DNA of 64,000 nt from Diplocarpon mali (GCA_024741835.1 JAENRP010000046.1:109843-173842), one strand, 5' to 3'. Positions 12,107 through 24,164 are shown, counted from the stretch's first letter. The notes: generated by a model not told the origin, from the letters alone. Numbers and translations: made by a program.

Positions 12107-12485
12107 ATGTTTCACTCCTCGCTGCTCCCTCTCACCTCTTTCTCGCAAGCACGCGCGCACCAGCTACCTAGCTACTACAAGCTACCACAAGCTAGGATCC
12201 CCTTCCTCTCTCGCACAGTCGGGTTCCAGACGACGGCCTTCTCTGGTAATGGTCGTTCTTCATCGACTTTGAGACGCGGTAGGAGTTTTCCGACCACTCA
12301 CCCCCCGACTCTCCACCCAACGAGCTATAGTTTAAAAACCCGCGATCCATAGGAAACTCTTAACCTACGCTGGAGGCTTGAAGAAGATCGGCGACGTCCC
12401 GTTCGAGGAGCTGAGAGCCAAAGGGGAGGGGTACATGCTGAAGATAGATGAGGCTGGGTGGGAGGATAGTGAGATTGGTGAATGA
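12107..12485 (+). other. Possible small mitochondrial-type gene, splice structure unresolved
   Basis: ATG 12107 opens a 58-residue stretch that looks like a mitochondrial presequence: rich in Arg, Ser and Leu, no acidic residues, with a GFQTTAFSGNGRSSST segment typical of fungal import signals. A second coding-like piece, about 12353-12485, reads KLLTYAGGLKKIGDVPFEEL and ends at a stop. The two are in different frames. An AG at 12352 is a good acceptor, but every nearby GT is in the wrong phase, so no simple intron joins them. Either a frameshift or an additional exon is involved. No function is proposed. Confidence 0.28.
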
Positions 12486-13565
12486 ATAAACGAGGTAGAA
12501 AGGAACATACACTCGCATTTTCCAGCTCTGCTCCCCATCCATCATCTAATCTCTTTTCATCTGAGCGTCTCCTGCTTATCGAAATCAGGAAAGCAAAAAA
12601 CGTGGAAAATGCGTTGTCAACTTCACTCTAGACACAGACATAAGAATCCGAGGTGAGTCTTATGGTGCCTAAATAAAACAGTGAAACTCTTTTAAATCCT
12701 AAAGAGGACTTTGCGTCTTCTTTTTGATTCAGCCTGTATTCGACGTAGCATGGCGTGTTTGAGGAACTTCTCATACAAGCTAGAAGGTATAAATGTAAGT
12801 AGTCATAATTATAAGGTCAAAATTATAATAACTTTAAAGGTTTCAGACATAAGAGGATATTTTAGTCTTAGGAATATAACTTTTTTCAGGCCCAAGGCAA
12901 AACAGAAGTAGAAAACTTTTTGTTCGGGTACAAGGAAGTGCGTGCCTGTTTGTGTTTCTTAGCTAGCTACCGGAAGCCCCGCCTCCTATTCCAATGGTTC
13001 TGAGTAGCCCCCCCTTTGCAAGAGCTTCGGATAAAAATGACCAGAGAATGTGCTCATGGTCAGCCTTTTTGCAAAATGTGGCTTAGAAATGCGTCAAGCG
13101 TGTATTCCAACTCGAGCCAATGGTGAGGCGAAGCAAGCTGTCAAGATGCCATCCGTCTGTTTAATGGCCGGCTTGTTTGAAGCCCAGCTGTATCTTAGAA
13201 CGTCCCAACTCTTCCGGCTGATAACTTCAGGGTTGATAATCGAGCTATTGGCGCGCCTCAGCTGTCAATCTGTCATCTGGAAGATGTTTGAAGCTCCGAT
13301 TCGGGCCAAGAAAGTCGAAAACGGCACCCCTTTGCTTTAATCTTTGTATCCGAAACCCGCCGGGCACACGGTCGTTAAAGAACCTACCGGTAACCACTGG
13401 CATAGTTGAAACTCATATCAAACCTGGTACCCTAAAGTTTCTGTCTGATGTGCTGAAAGACCATAGCAGTTGTTGTAGCCATCGCACATCAGTCCTGCGG
13501 TCTCTCAGGGAAGCTACTGTCTCACGAGCGAGGCCAGCATAATAGGATTCAGACCTATTCCTTTC
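12486..13565. other. Intergenic, no gene recognised
   Basis: About 1.1 kb upstream of no start codon (the next gene ends at 13566 on the minus strand). The open frames at 13050-13340 and 13288-13542 have no recognisable features. Confidence 0.5.
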
Positions 13566-14938
13566 TTACTGGTACGAGCTCGTCGGTCGAAGCGGAAGCC
13601 GGGCTTTCTCGTAGACAGAATCAATCATCGCCATCTGCCTCACAGAATCCTCGGCATCCATCCATAAGCCAGAAGACGATTCCCTGCCCCTGACCTTGTC
13701 GACGAACTGTTCCAATTGATGCCTGTACGTCGACCACGACTCGTCTCCCTCGACTCTGCGAGACTCATCTTCCCACGTATACACTTTTTTGTTTCGGGTC
13801 GTGGTCCACGTCTTGAAGATCTTCCTATCAGGAGAGGTGCGGATGATATGCCGTTCCATGATATCAATCCGATGCCACAAAGTCGGCATAACGAAGTTCC
13901 AGAACGTGACTGTCTTGATCACCACATGTTCCTCGCCCTCTCCCAGACCCTCGTCATCGATAGTCGTCTCTCCATGCACTACTTCACACTTCGGCCAGCC
14001 AAACGTAGGAATACCACCCCAGCCCCTCGAGCTCAGATCGATATCGAGAGAGCCGTGCCCACCATTCGGGAACTGCCACCTGGCAACCATAGCCTGATCG
14101 CACCTCTGATCGGAGCCCTCGGGCATCAGCCTCGGCACAGCATTGATACACCGCGTCGGCTCAGCGCCAAACACCAGCCGCAGAAAGAGTACCGCGTAGG
14201 GGCCCATATCCATCGTGACGCCCCCGCTGACCTCGTAATCGAACCTGATATCCGTGTCCGGGAACACGAAGCGGGGACAGGACATGACCGCGTGCGCGGA
14301 CACGACCGTCTGCGAATCGAGCAGGGCGAGGAAGGCTGGACACGCGGGGTGGAATCGCGAGTGGAAGGCTTCGAGGAGGACGGGCGCGTGCGGCTGCTGG
14401 AGGAGAGGGTGGTGGAAGAGGGATGCTGCTTCGGCGGCTGTAGAGGTAGATGGTTTCTCGAGGAGGACGTGCTTGTGCGCTTTCAAGGCCCTGATGGTCC
14501 ATTCGTAATGTAGGCCGTTTGGGAGCGGAATGTAAACGGCCTGGATGGCAGGATCATCAATCAACGCTATTGTTTGTCAGTGTCCAGATATAACACGCAT
14601 CCTTGGATATACATTCTGCCAGAGGAAACAAAACAGACCTTGATATGACTTGTGCACGATCGGGATGCCATGCTTCTTTGCATACGCATCGGCCCTCTTC
14701 TCGTCCCGAGCAGCTACAGCTGCGATGATGACCTCGGGATGTGATTTGGCAGGTCCGATGATAGCTATGGGTCTGGGATGGAAAACTATTAACAAGATGT
14801 CCTGCGTAGGTGGAGCTCAGCTCACGCGATACTTGAAGCCCCGAGCAGGCCTATGCGGAGCGCATCTTGTTCTTTGGGAGGCTTGGGCGGGTTGAACATC
14901 ACCCAGTTCCGACGTAGCAGAGAGATAAGAGATGCCAT
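13566..14938 (-). CDS. Gfo/Idh/MocA-family NAD(P)-dependent oxidoreductase (dihydrodiol/D-xylose dehydrogenase-like)
   Basis: Three exons on the minus strand: 14938-14826, 14772-14639 and 14566-13566; introns of 53 and 72 nt; 415 aa. The N-terminal Rossmann fold has the dinucleotide loop RIGLLGASSIA (residues about 29-39), then AAVAARDEKRADAYAKKHGI, the IPLPNGLHYEWTIRALKAHK strand-helix, and the signature Glu-Lys-Pro in VLLEKPSTST. EAFHSRFHP and the C-terminal sheet with GGVTMDMGPYAV follow, as in dimeric dihydrodiol dehydrogenase and NADP D-xylose dehydrogenase relatives. These enzymes oxidise sugars or trans-dihydrodiols in the cytosol; the exact substrate cannot be read from sequence. Both intron joins restore conserved stretches. 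GC-rich codon use in exon 3 contrasts with the AT-rich flanks. Confidence 0.9.
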
Positions 14939-15362
14939 GATGTGTTTTGGAGAGAGTTGCTTACGACGGGGTGACTGCTGCAGGGTGAGGTTGGGAGATG
15001 GAGTTGGATTGGTGTCAGGTTAGCCTCGCAATCATACGCCACACCTTGAACTCCACATGTCTCTTTACCCTCTGTCATCGTCATCGGTACCAAATATTTC
15101 ATAGATGTGAGAAAGGTTTCTTGTCAGATACCATTGACCTGTACCTGATGCATGTGCCAATCAATCCCAGTAGCTTCGGATAGCCTGAACTCTATGCCAA
15201 CAGCCAAGAGCATCTTTATTTAGACTTCAACAGCCATGACCAACGCCTACAGCTTCATCCTTACGCGAATTCATATGAGTAAAGGCAATACTAATCTTGA
15301 TAAGATGTCACGAAAACAAGTTAATATGTCATGCTTGCTTAACCAAAAACTTATCCCATGGC
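14939..15362. other. Intergenic between two minus-strand genes
   Basis: About 420 bp, containing the promoter of the oxidoreductase and the 3' end of the permease. No feature recognised. Confidence 0.5.
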
Positions 15363-17083
15363 TTATTTTGGCTTCGTCTCCTTCTCTTCACGGACAGTCG
15401 CACCCTCAAACCCAGCAGCTCTACTCTCCACCGACTCGCCCTTTAACAAGCCAAGCTGGTTGACGTCCCATCCCTTGTTAGACAAGTACTCTCTGAACTT
15501 GAGGTCTTCCTTCGTTATAGTATCCTGGCCAATATGAGGCAGGCAGAACACGGCCAAGAATGCACTCAAGATACAGAAACTGGCAGAGACGTAGAAGGGA
15601 TATTGCGCAGAGGCGTTCGTCCCTTTGCCCCCCGCCTTTTCGATATAGGGGAAGATGTAGGTGCCGACGAACGCTCCAATCTTGCCGATAGCTGCCGCGA
15701 TAGCGTAGTACTGGCCTCGAACTCCAGTGGCACACGTCTTTGATGCGACGAGCCCGATATTATCTCCTGGACCAAGTTCTCCGAGCGACAGGAAGATACC
15801 ATACACGATAGCGAAACCGGCGACATTATCGGGCTTTGCCAAAGTAGGGTAGAGTCCTGCCATAAGGAACCCAACGAGACCCTGCACGAATACACCGGAC
15901 GCCAGGGCATACCTAGGACCGACTTTATCCGAGTAGAACGAACCCAGCATCGCGCCTGGGATATAGAATAGGTTGATGACTATGTTCCAGCCGAAGATCG
16001 TTGTCAGTGGGGCTGTCTTACCGTAGATGTTCGCTAAGATGGTCGATGAGAAAATACCGAAGGAGTACGTTGAGAACTAGAGAGGTGGGTAAGAGAGGGT
16101 CCAAAACGCTTTCCGAGTATTCTCACATCGTAGAGGAACCAGATAAGGCTGACCACGAACAACCTCCACCAGTAATACTTTATCACCAGTACGTACGGGA
16201 TCTTGGCATGCCTCATACTTTCCCTGGGCTCTGTTAGTACTTGACAACCAAGCGGACTCGGAAATGGCGCACTGCTTGAATTCTTCAGGCTCTTGGAGTT
16301 TGACTCGAAGCCATAAGAGGATCATGGGAGGCAAGACGCCGAGACCCAAGGAGATTCTCCACGCAGCGCGCAAATGGTCCGCAGTGCATATCACCACGAG
16401 AATGTACGGAACAAAGGCCCCGATCACAAACCCCCAATCGATCATGACGTTTGTGAACAGGATGAACCAGCGGTTGCGAGTCCCGGCCTTCAGCTCGCCA
16501 GTCGACTCGGCGCAAGCCACACTGCCCGCAGGGTATTCCCCTCCGATTCCAATGCCGACCAGGAAACGGTAGGCAGTAAGCGCGGCGAACATGCCCTGGA
16601 CACTCCCGCCAGCACCATACGAGCCAGCTGCGAGCGCCGTGAAGAGGATCAGGATGAAGGTAGAGACGAGGAGAGAGTTTTTGCGAGACCACTTGTCGCT
16701 GGTATATCCAAAGACGAGCTGCCCCACCACGGTTCCCGCAAACGTGATGGCAGAGATGTTCTTCTGGGCGCTAGATCCCGTGTAGGCGTCGCCGTATATC
16801 TTGCCCAGCATGGTGGAGACGGAGCCGATAACCTGCGTCCTGTTAGTATGCGTGCCATCCTTCGGTCGCGTAGGGAGGGTGGCGCATAGGGAACCTCTAC
16901 ATTATTGACGTAGCCATCGGAGAAGAGACCAGCGCCGCACGCCATCGCAGGCCAGATCCTCTCCCAGCTATTCTTTCCCGTGTCTGCCAATGCTTCACTG
17001 TGGCTCTGCGCATAGCGAGGAACATCGGATCCCGAATCAGCTCGCGCCTCAGCGAGAGGGGTTTTTTCCTTGAAACCGAACAT
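15363..17083 (-). CDS. MFS permease, GIT1/PHO84-type (glycerophosphodiester or phosphate transport)
   Basis: Four exons on the minus strand: 17083-16901, 16832-16273, 16223-16127 and 16076-15363; introns of 68, 49 and 50 nt; 517 aa. The opening WPAMACGAGLFSDGYVNNVI, the loop VFGYTSDKWSRKNSLL and the helix-4 motif GIGIGGEYPAGSVACAE place it in the phosphate:H+ symporter group of the major facilitator superfamily, closest in pattern to yeast Git1, which imports glycerophosphoinositol and glycerophosphocholine. Twelve membrane helices fit, with a central cytoplasmic loop around residues 245-285 and the second-half signature LGELGPGDNIG. At the second intron the nearer AG after TACTAAC is skipped in favour of CCCAG, which is required by frame (EEFKQ-ESMRHAK). 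The promoter contains a purine microsatellite. Confidence 0.88.
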
Positions 17084-17174
17084 CGCCTTGCGAGTGAACA
17101 AGAATCGATGGCGTTGGTGGGGGAGAGAACCAAGAAGAGCGTAGAGAGCGGAGGGGAGGAGGGGGGAAGGAGGG

Positions 17175-17245
17175 GGAGATGGAGAGATGGAGAGATGGAG
17201 AGATGGAGAGACGGAGAGATGGAGAGATGTGGAGAGATGTGGAGA
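17175..17245 (+). repeat. GGAGAGAT-type purine microsatellite
   Basis: About 70 bp of imperfect 8-bp units (gagatgga), with single-base variants (gagacgga, gagatgtgga). It lies about 90-160 bp upstream of the permease ATG, so it is in the promoter or 5' leader and reads as a pyrimidine tract on the sense strand. Confidence 0.85.
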
Positions 17246-18653
17246 AAGAATTAAATATGTTAAATATGTAGGAGTATTGTGGGCAGAGGCTGCAGAGTCT
17301 GTCGGGGTTGTAGAGCTAGCAGGTAACTTGCCCAAGTTAAAGGTAGCATTCGAGCTATCAGAACCTCGGGGGGAGAGCTAGAGGGAGGTATTCCGGCCCT
17401 CGGTGCAAAAGCCTTCTTAGCTGGCTCTCGATGCCAGGCAAACCAACCAGCCGTCCGATCAAATGGCATCCACCGGGCATGCGCGTAGGAGAGTCCAGCT
17501 GCAGCAAAGGGATTCTAACAATCTGAGTATATCTGGGTGTGCACCTCACGGTGGGAGTGGGAGAGTTGAAGTGGTCATGCCTTCGAAGCCAGGATCATCT
17601 GTGCCCCTCGGCGCTTGAAGCCCGGAGATGGAGATCCAATCCACACATCAGGTATTCAGATACGTACCGTATCGATACAGCAGGGTGCCAGATAGGCACA
17701 AGATAAGGATGCAGAGGCCGAAGTCGACTAATCAATCAATCAGTCAGTCAGTCAGTCGCACGCTTCTCTATCAAGCGTTCAATACGCCTTGCTTGGGACT
17801 GCGAGGAATGGTGGGGGAGGGATAATGATTGTGAGAGCAATGAGAGTCTCGGTGAAAGGGCAAGTATCTAGACACCCCTACGCACAGGTCTAGCTTCAAG
17901 TGTCGAAGTGTGTTAATATAAATATATACATTGATTATATAAATTATGGTTAAATCAGTGAAAAGATCATGATCGGTCGAGTTGACCTGGAAAATATGAA
18001 GAAAACCAGTACTTAAGAAGACCAACACTTGCCAAACGTAACCCTATACATATAACATGCAGGGGGGGAAATCGTCACAAAGATTCTATAGCTTTAGCAA
18101 GATACCAAGCGGGTTGGAAATATGCCTCGTGAATATCGACTTGGAATCAGGCGACGAATCAAGGACGAAAGAAAATCTTGCAACTTTTTTTTTCTGGGGA
18201 TGTAACGAGCTTTTTATAAGGAATGCACGTGTGGGTCATCCCAAAGACGAGCTACACGAGGAGGCTTCTATTTTGCGTAATCGGTAAGTGATCGAATTGA
18301 TAGGAAATATGGCTTTTTAGCGTTATTTACTTGTGAGGGTAGCATGTTTGCCTGAAAATAGGAGGTATATTGGCTGTGTGCGTGACTTGCGGCCTCGTGC
18401 CATTTTAGTCGATTCCATCTATTTACCTTGGCCTGCAGTAGAGTGCGGCAACTGCTCTTGTTAATATACTACTACACTTTTTTGAGGGGCCTGCGAAAAA
18501 ACCTGAAGTCTCTATAGGGCATTTACCATCACTACCACTCCTACAGTACTAAGAGCCACAACCATACTATCTCTCCACCGCCAACGATTAAGTGCTCTCT
18601 CAGACCCAGTCATAATTGAAACGAATTCTCGCAATTCTTCTAGCTCAGTCTGC
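17246..18653. other. Intergenic upstream of the permease and downstream of the FNT gene
   Basis: Besides the microsatellites, this 1.4 kb shows only AT-rich sequence and short frames without protein character (18057-18287, for example). Confidence 0.5.
17731..17758. repeat. Tetranucleotide microsatellite (ATCA)n/(GTCA)n
   Basis: Three ATCA-like units followed by four GTCA units in non-coding DNA upstream of the permease gene. Confidence 0.8.
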
Positions 18654-19634
18654 TCATAGATCGCCTCTTCTCTCATCAGCCTTCGAATCCCAATCAATTG
18701 CCACATCCTCGCCCCCAGCCAAGAACATGTACCAATAGACTACTCCCATGAAGAACCCGCCTCCGATGATGTTGCCAATGAGCGAAGGAATCAAGCTCTT
18801 CCAGATGAAGTACCACACCGTCAGAGGTTCCGGCGCGCCGAGGTAGATGGCCAGGGGTATGAAATACATGTTCGCTATTGCGTGGTCGGTTCCCAGTCCT
18901 ACGAAACACATAACAGGGAACCACATGGCGATTATCTTGGAGGCTACCTCGCGTGAGGCTGTTGCGAGAAAGACGGCCAGGCATACGAGCCAATTGCCTA
19001 GGAGGGGGAGGTTAATAAAGGCCTTAGAATTGACATGGTGAGAGGGAAACCTAAACCTACATATGATGCCCCTGAAGAAGATCTGGTGCCATTCGGGGTC
19101 TACTGCTTTGGTTTTGGCGAAGGAGAGAGCTTCTGCTCTGTAAGCATCGTATTCGAATGTTCCTCCATCTGGTGTAGAATCGTCAGTCGTCTTATTCTCA
19201 CATAGTCAGATGACATGGAAAGCGGAAAAGGAACACTTACAACCTGTCAAAACAGCCATGGAGAACAAACAACCAGCCAGGTTCCCGAGGAGACTAATGC
19301 CCCAGGTCCTCAATAGATCTACAATACTACACCGCCGATGGAGCAGAGCTATCACCAAGGACATGCAATTACTCGTGAACAGGTCCGCGCCAGTCAGCAC
19401 GATCATTATCAAGCCGACGGGGAACACCATGGCAGAAATTGTGCGGAGGAGCCCCGGGGCGTTGGTTTTGAACCAGGGCGAGGAGTTCGTGATGAGGAAG
19501 AGAGCTGCGCCGAAAGAAAGTAATATTCCGCCGATGAAGGAATTGATGAACATCTTGTCGAGCCGTGTACGTGCCTTTTTAACCCCGATCCGTGAGATGA
19601 GTTCGGTCGTTTGGGCGGGGGTGAGGGCGTCCAT
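18654..19634 (-). CDS. Formate/nitrite transporter family channel
   Basis: Three exons on the minus strand: 19634-19241, 19168-19061 and 18997-18654; introns of 72 and 63 nt; 281 aa. The FNT signature GIICNWLVCLA is rebuilt exactly across the second intron (GIIC from exon 2, NWLVCLAVF from exon 3). Other FNT marks: SFIGGILLSFGAALFL in helix 1, VLTGADLFTSNCMSL, and GTDHAIANMYFIPLAIYLG, which carries the pore histidine region. Six membrane helices fit, as in FocA, NirC and Aspergillus NitA. FNT proteins form pentameric channels for formate, nitrite or related small acids in the plasma membrane. Nitrite is a reasonable guess for a mould, but no nitrate-assimilation gene lies nearby, so the substrate is open. 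Confidence 0.9.
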
Positions 19635-20730
19635 GATTGCGAGAAGAAAAATGAAAACTTGTACGAATATCCAGAGGAGCTCAGATATTCATGACAGCTT
19701 TGATAGATGTATTCTTTTACGCACGCAATGTGAAATTCTGGACATGGCAGGTTTTATACAGAGCGTGATAAAAGGAGTCTATTAATATCAGTGATACAGT
19801 CTCATTATATCAGTAACAACACTAACCTCAAAGGCTGTGCACACTTGCCAAGGTACCTTCGCCTTGAGCATAGTACTAAATCGACATCTTGGTATGAGAT
19901 CAATGGGATTAAGAGCACTTCTGTGATCCCCCCTCTTGAGTACATGTCTTGGACTGAACAAACAATATACTAAAGCAAAATAAACCCTGCAAACGAGATT
20001 TACCCAAAACACTACCATTGACCATAAATGCGCTAATATGATATCTCTAGCTTGCGACAACGTACTGTGATTGTTTGGAATATACCTTAATATGATATTT
20101 GTTTGACCTGCAAGCGATTGATCCTATACTGTGCATGTAATGCCTTGCAAATTCTACTTCTGTTTACAACACAACTTGTCATCTCTTTTGCTAGAACCGC
20201 ATAAAGTCTTGAACAACTTCCTGAAGCAATTATCGAAGATCTGTTTTTACTTAGTCAAGCCTCAGAAGCAGCATTGGAATTGATTTGATTTAATCTGATC
20301 TAATCACCAGCTCTCTTAGTGATCAAATAAAAAGGAGGTTTTGATAAGGTGCTGCGATTCATAAATAAATGATAGTCAATTAAAAATTGATTGGTTTAGA
20401 CTCATTAACCACTACTGTAGCATTCCAAGGCGACAAGGGTCCCTGATCATGCAGATTATATACCAAAGTGGACTTGAGCTCACCGCCCGGTTGTGTCAAT
20501 TGAACCCTATGCGAGCAAAAGAATAATAAGCAGAGAGTCTAATAATTCAAGAACTAGATTCAGCAGCCTTTTGGAGTTAAGTGATTGAGTGCAAGAATCA
20601 TGATTAAAGAATAATTATATAGCATAGTTGTAGTATAAATTCTGTGATTCTATGATGATCATCATGGGAGGCTTGCACGATAAATTGTAAAATCTGATAT
20701 AATACAAATAACCTGTAAATACTCTCCTCC
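19635..20730. other. AT-rich intergenic DNA
   Basis: About 1.1 kb upstream of the FNT gene. No protein-like frame, RNA gene or clear repeat was seen. Confidence 0.5.
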
Positions 20731-20735
20731 CTCTC

Positions 20736-20933
20736 TTTGCACACGTAGAGCTTCAAATTTAGCCCCTTTACAGCGTTCTAGTACGATAACAGTGTAAATT
20801 AAATGCTTTGCGAATGCTTTCTCCTTCGCTCTACACGCGTAGAGCCCAAAATAGGTCTCACATCGCGTTCTGGTATGATCCCAGAACATGTTTACTCATT
20901 TGCAAATGCTCTAGGCACGTAAGGCTTGTTGGG
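20736..20933. repeat. Degenerate tandem repeats (about 87-bp spacing) running into an assembly gap
   Basis: A motif of the form cacacgtagagcttcaaa, followed by gcgttctagtacgat, occurs at about 20744-20788 and again, diverged, at about 20832-20876 (cacgcgtagagcccaaaa, then gcgttctggtatgat). A third start is seen at about 20898-20928 just before the Ns. Differences are largely transitions. Confidence 0.5.
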
Positions 20934-20971
20934 NNNNNNNNNNNNNNNNNNNNNNNNNNNNNNNNNNNNNN
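20934..20971. other. Assembly gap, 38 Ns
   Basis: Run of 38 undetermined bases. It follows degenerate repeats, which probably caused the break. Confidence 0.99.
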
Positions 20972-21884
20972 GAGGGGAAGTTGGATAATACGAAAATGTA
21001 ATTTATTTATCCGGCGCGGAGCTTGATAGCTAACATTTTTATGATTCCGTAAATACTAACCTGGTATTCACGTACTCTCTAGGTATTCGTCTTGCAAAAA
21101 TCTGATTTCTGGCTGCCCTCCTGGCGGAGCCTGCTTTTTGGTATAGCGGGTGCCACGCCCAATTCTGCAATTTTGTGAAAACAAAATATTTGCTTATTTT
21201 TAGTTTTTACTTTTTTTAGAAAAAGGAAAAGAATGACTCAAATTCCAACACCAGGGGCATAAGTCGATATTTTAAGAGAAGCGATTTGACAAAGTCCAGT
21301 TCTTTTGCAGCAAAGCATCTGCCATTTGACCTGGATAGAATAAAAAAGGGACTTGTGCGCTGCGAGTTTGCAGTTATATAGGTCTTTAAGTATGGATATG
21401 CCAGGTTATAGCATATCTGAGAACCTATCTGAAAGATTGTTAAGCTGATTCTCTGTAAGAAACCCAAACTCTTTCACGGAAGGCACCCTCTTTCGAGAGC
21501 ACACCTATGTTGATTGAAGAAGTGAGTGCAGCTTTTACAAGTAATACTTATATAGTCTGCTCCTGGGAAAAGGTAAGCTCTTTTCATCTGATTATACAAT
21601 TCGCTGTATTCAGCAAGAATTAAGCTTCACTCTTTTCGCTTCGCAATCTTCCATAGAATTTTCACAACGTTAGAACAAATGTTTGGCAGTGATATTTGCC
21701 TATAAGTACAGCCAACCATGAGATCAATGTAGAACTCCAAACTAAAAGAAGAAATTTTCTTTGACACCCCCCCTCCCCCCCCCATAAGATCTGCCTCTGT
21801 AACGCTTTTCCATAACATACCAATCTTGCTCTCGCTCTTGCTCTCTCGACTTCAAGATTGCGTCTCGATCACACATCAGCAAAT
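20972..21884. other. Intergenic with promoter of the next gene
   Basis: About 900 bp. A C-rich run (about 21768-21782) and a CT-rich stretch (about 21825-21850) lie just upstream of ATG 21885 and probably belong to its promoter/leader. Confidence 0.5.
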
Positions 21885-22492
21885 ATGACGGCTCCAGGCC
21901 TCCCCGGCATCTACAACGGTGTCTCTGATAAATGGACAGACTTAGAATCCGCTGTGGGAGCCTCCCTTCCAGATACTCCAGCCTATCAAGCTAGCTAATT
22001 TTCTAGATCGGAACAGCCTGGCGTCAAGACTTCGCCAGTCCCGAAGTTGGCCAGCTCCTCCACGATGCCCTCAACGCCCAGCCAGTAATCACCTCGAGCC
22101 TATACTGCGGCCACGACTACCTTCCCAAGTCTTTCCGCGCCCGTATCCTCCAGCTGCAAGCCCTCCGCACACAAGATAAGCAGCTGGCCCGTCAATCCGC
22201 TACTGAAGCTCTGCACATGACCCGCGAGCTCTGCCTCGCAGCGCACGTCCTGGGCTTCCCACGAGACAAGGTAGCGCTGCTAGAGCTGGTCGTCATGGCA
22301 GAAGATTTGTGCGAGCAGCTCGGCGGCCCGCTGTCTGAGCTGAGACAGGCCCTACCGGACTTCGAGAAGTTCTTCGACGGCATGCAGGGCCCGGGATCGT
22401 GGGGTGTCAAGGTCCTGGATTCGTACTTCTGCATGGTTGATACAATGCATACGAGGCAGCCGGAGGAAGGCCCTGATCCGCGCCATCCGTGA
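21885..22492 (+). CDS. Conserved-looking hypothetical protein, 184 aa
   Basis: Two exons: 21885-21953 and 22007-22492, with a 53-nt intron (TAGCTAAT-like branch, TTTTCTAG acceptor); 184 aa. I do not recognise the family. The start context is good (cagcaaatATG) and the leader is pyrimidine-rich. The protein begins MTAPGLPGIYNGVSDKW and is mainly alpha-helical in pattern, with a central helix-rich stretch (RARILQLQALRTQDKQLARQ) and a Cys-containing segment (ELCLAAHVLGFPRDK). There is no signal peptide, membrane helix or known catalytic motif. Strong GC and codon bias against AT-rich surroundings supports a real gene. The intron is needed because the frame closes at 21998 without it. Confidence 0.7.
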
Positions 22493-23988
22493 AGGGAGGG
22501 GAGGGAGCCGGCTGGTTGATGAAAGACCGCGGGCAAAGGTTGGGTCTAAGGATTCACTGGTCTTCAGAGATGAAGGATTTTGAGTTTGGCTGGAGTTGGT
22601 ATGGTCCAAAAAGTGAACGCATCGCTGAATAGCGCAGGACTATATCCTTGCATCGGAATTTTCTCGATGTTCATTTTCCTAGAATATGCCCGACTCTGTG
22701 AACATCTTAACAGGCGTTTTGATGTCCCTCGTCGTGCGGGGGAAAGAATCATGACGTTTTGACTGTAATTCTCCTGAATATCTGCAATCGTCTCTAACAC
22801 AAAGGCTGCTAGGATATTTATTCCCAAACGATCATCTAGAGAGAAGGTTAATCTTTAATATAGTAGTCAACGTTCAACTCTCACTCGAGAAGCTTGGCAC
22901 AATAAGCGAGTGGAAGTAAATAGCTAAAGACCATTGATTACAACCCTAGTAATACCGACTACCATTTTTCTCGGTATAAATGCAAACATTTTGCATACTT
23001 ATAAAAATGGATAAAAACTTGAATCCTATACTTCCGACCCCTGCACGGCTGGTACTCCGAAGTCCAAGGCCCGTCGTCGCCAAAAACGAAGCTTCTTGGG
23101 CCTGAATACAGCTGGATACGAAGGGGGAAAAGGCGGCTTATGCTCTATAAGGAGAAGAAGGAAGGAAAAGGACACGTTTCCTAGAATTTCCCTTATAAAG
23201 GTCGATAAGAAGGGTCACGATCGAGAGCCGCCGCCGACCAGCAAGACGCTCGATATCATCAAATAAATAGCCGCCATCGGCGCAAAGAGCTTTTCCTAGG
23301 ATAGAGAACCAAAGGCGACTCTTTTTATGGAGGCCCCTTCTGAGAACGTACTCGCCCGAGACCTAGAGGGAACAACTATCGACTAAGGTACGGGTTAGGC
23401 TCTTGTCTGAGGAATCAGCAACCTTAGGTACAATAGGCTGAATAGGAAATCGCTAGGAGTTTTTCATGCTAGTTTTCTCCGTGTACCTAATCCGAATATA
23501 GCGTTTGCCGCTTGTGCTATATAGTTTAGAAATTATATAGCACGTTTAAAGGGGGGGAGGAGGGGGGGGGCAGCTACGGCTGTGGGGATTGAATTAGGTT
23601 GTTTCAGTTAACCTTCGGCTGTGGGCGTTGTGACTATGGTAAGTTCTTGAGGAATTAAAACGGCCAGCGCAAATGGTCAGCGAGCGGTAGAATTACCTAT
23701 AGAACCAAGACGCGCACAGGTGGCGACTATTTACTCGGTGGGAAGGCAGGCATGTAATATGCAGAAAGTTGTTCATATTACCAAGAGCTGATGGCGGAGT
23801 TCTGGCTAATTGAATTGTCAAAAGAGCGATCTTGTTTTGATACAATGGCTGGCAAAGCTTGTGATGTTTTGATTGGTCCAGTCGTCATCAACTTTTGTCT
23901 CCTTGACCAGCAAATCAATAGGCTCAAGTGTAATATTATATACACCTGAGAGATCCCCTCAAAGCTTCCCCTTCAAATCCCCAGGCAG
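22493..23988. other. Intergenic; no gene recognised
   Basis: 1.5 kb. About 23020-23460 is mixed-composition DNA without a continuous frame and could be a decayed insertion. A G-rich run (about 23551-23570) could form a quadruplex. The stretch next to 23989 is the 3' flank of the split hydrolase gene. Confidence 0.45.
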
Positions 23989-24164
23989 TCATAGCAAATA
24001 CTCATCAAACCAAGTCACAGCCTGCAAAAACGCTTGCTCTTTGGCGAACTTCTCATGCTTCTTACTCACATCACATCGCACCGCAAATCCGTGCACAACA
24101 CCGCCGAAAAGGGTAACTTGGTACGGCTGCTTGGTCTCGAGCAGAATTTCCTCAGACCGATAAC

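Noticed and set aside
13716..14513. 265-codon plus-strand open frame
   Set aside because: Antisense shadow of the GC-rich exon 3 of the Gfo/Idh/MocA oxidoreductase; no domain and no splice signals.
16374..16889. 171-codon plus-strand open frame
   Set aside because: Shadow of permease exon 2, crossing its introns; no protein features.
18057..18287. 76-codon frame near the FNT gene
   Set aside because: AT-rich, includes a homopolymer, no protein character.
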